Origin: Chloroflexota bacterium
GTDB taxonomy: Bacteria; Chloroflexota; UBA6077
Assembly: GCA_021806765.1 (NCBI GenBank)
Contig: JAJZQR010000349.1
Span: 1 to 5,197, forward strand
Reading direction: 5' to 3'
Length of the DNA stretch: 5,197 nt
Shown: piece after piece, positions 5,046-5,197 of the stretch
Numbering within the stretch: the stretch's first letter is position 1
Layout: every line of letters begins with the position of its first letter
Program-made: the position numbers and the translations under genes
The notes under the pieces: model-generated
Databases searched by the model: none
Seen by the model: the letters and a program-made list of their open reading frames with translations, nothing else
Told to the model about the DNA's origin: nothing

Positions 5046-5197
5046 CTAAGCGGCCACCGAGTCCTTAGCCCTGTTGACGGCGCCGGTGGCATCGGGGGCG
5101 TAGAAGTCGGCTCCGATCTCCTCGGCAAACCGCTGGGTCACCGGAGCCCCTCCCACTCCCACCTTCACACCCTCTCGCAATCCCGCCGCCTTCAGCG
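5046..5197 (-). CDS. Corrinoid (cobalamin-binding) methyl-carrier protein, C-terminal end only
   Basis: Only the last 49 codons and the TAG stop are present; the gene runs off the right edge. The visible end includes VKVGVGGAPVTQRFAEEIGAD followed closely by a FYAPDATGAV segment. This is the final strand, loop and helix of the Rossmann-type B12-binding domain as found in MtaC/MtbC/MttC-like corrinoid proteins. GGAPVT lies in the loop contacting the cobalamin tail, and the A-x-EIGAD plus AxDA pattern is typical of this group. The DxHxxG base-off motif would lie upstream, outside the window. Such proteins carry a methyl group on Co between a substrate methyltransferase and a second methyltransferase. 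The gene leads into the two URO-D-like genes on the same strand, which suggests that they act with it. B12-binding domains of other enzymes (MetH, mutases) fit this ending less well. Confidence 0.85.
   Translation of the reverse strand, partial: LKAAGLREGVKVGVGGAPVTQRFAEEIGADFYAPDATGAVNRAKDSVAA

Noticed and set aside
4928..5128. Minus-strand 66-aa open frame across the corrinoid protein stop
   Set aside because: It reads the corrinoid protein end in the wrong frame. The frame ending at 5046 gives the clear GGAPVT B12-domain ending.

Overview
All recognisable genes in this window lie on the minus strand and read from the right edge towards the left. The base composition is GC-rich, the leaders carry bacterial Shine-Dalgarno sequences, and the enzymes are oxygen-sensitive ferredoxin- and corrinoid-dependent types. 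This suggests a high-GC anaerobic bacterium, probably an uncultured lineage. I cannot place it in a phylum from the sequence alone.

The right part (about 3031-5197) looks like a corrinoid methyl-transfer module. It holds the last 49 codons of a cobalamin-binding corrinoid protein cut by the window edge (5046-5197), a compact 290-aa uroporphyrinogen-decarboxylase-fold (URO-D-like) protein (4090-4962), and a 347-aa URO-D-like protein (3031-4074). Neither URO-D-like protein looks like the haem-synthesis enzyme HemE. Their fold and their position next to a corrinoid protein fit the superfamily of corrinoid-linked methyltransferases, but both lack the His-X-Cys zinc motif of MtaA/MtbA, and the shorter one seems to lack a large internal part of the usual barrel.

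The left part (87-2924) is a complete four-subunit 2-oxoacid:ferredoxin oxidoreductase of the KorABCD type. The order is korA (alpha, pyrimidine domain), korB (beta, thiamine diphosphate (TPP) and 4Fe-4S), korD (2x[4Fe-4S] ferredoxin), korC (gamma). The likely reaction is the reversible conversion of a 2-oxoacid plus CoA to acyl-CoA, CO2 and reduced ferredoxin. 2-Oxoglutarate is the most probable substrate by family resemblance, but it is not proven here.

The spacings (83, 15, 106, -17, 100 and 1 nt) allow one long transcript or two units with a break before korA. The gaps are short but structured. There is a GC-rich hairpin after the corrinoid gene, a dyad, a weak -10-like box and a Shine-Dalgarno-masking hairpin before korA, a large inverted repeat built of GGACTGA-like heptamers between korB and korD, and a near-perfect 32-bp palindrome after korC. 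No RNA genes, CRISPR arrays, insertion sequences or phage genes were seen, and no gene-free stretch exceeds about 106 bases.
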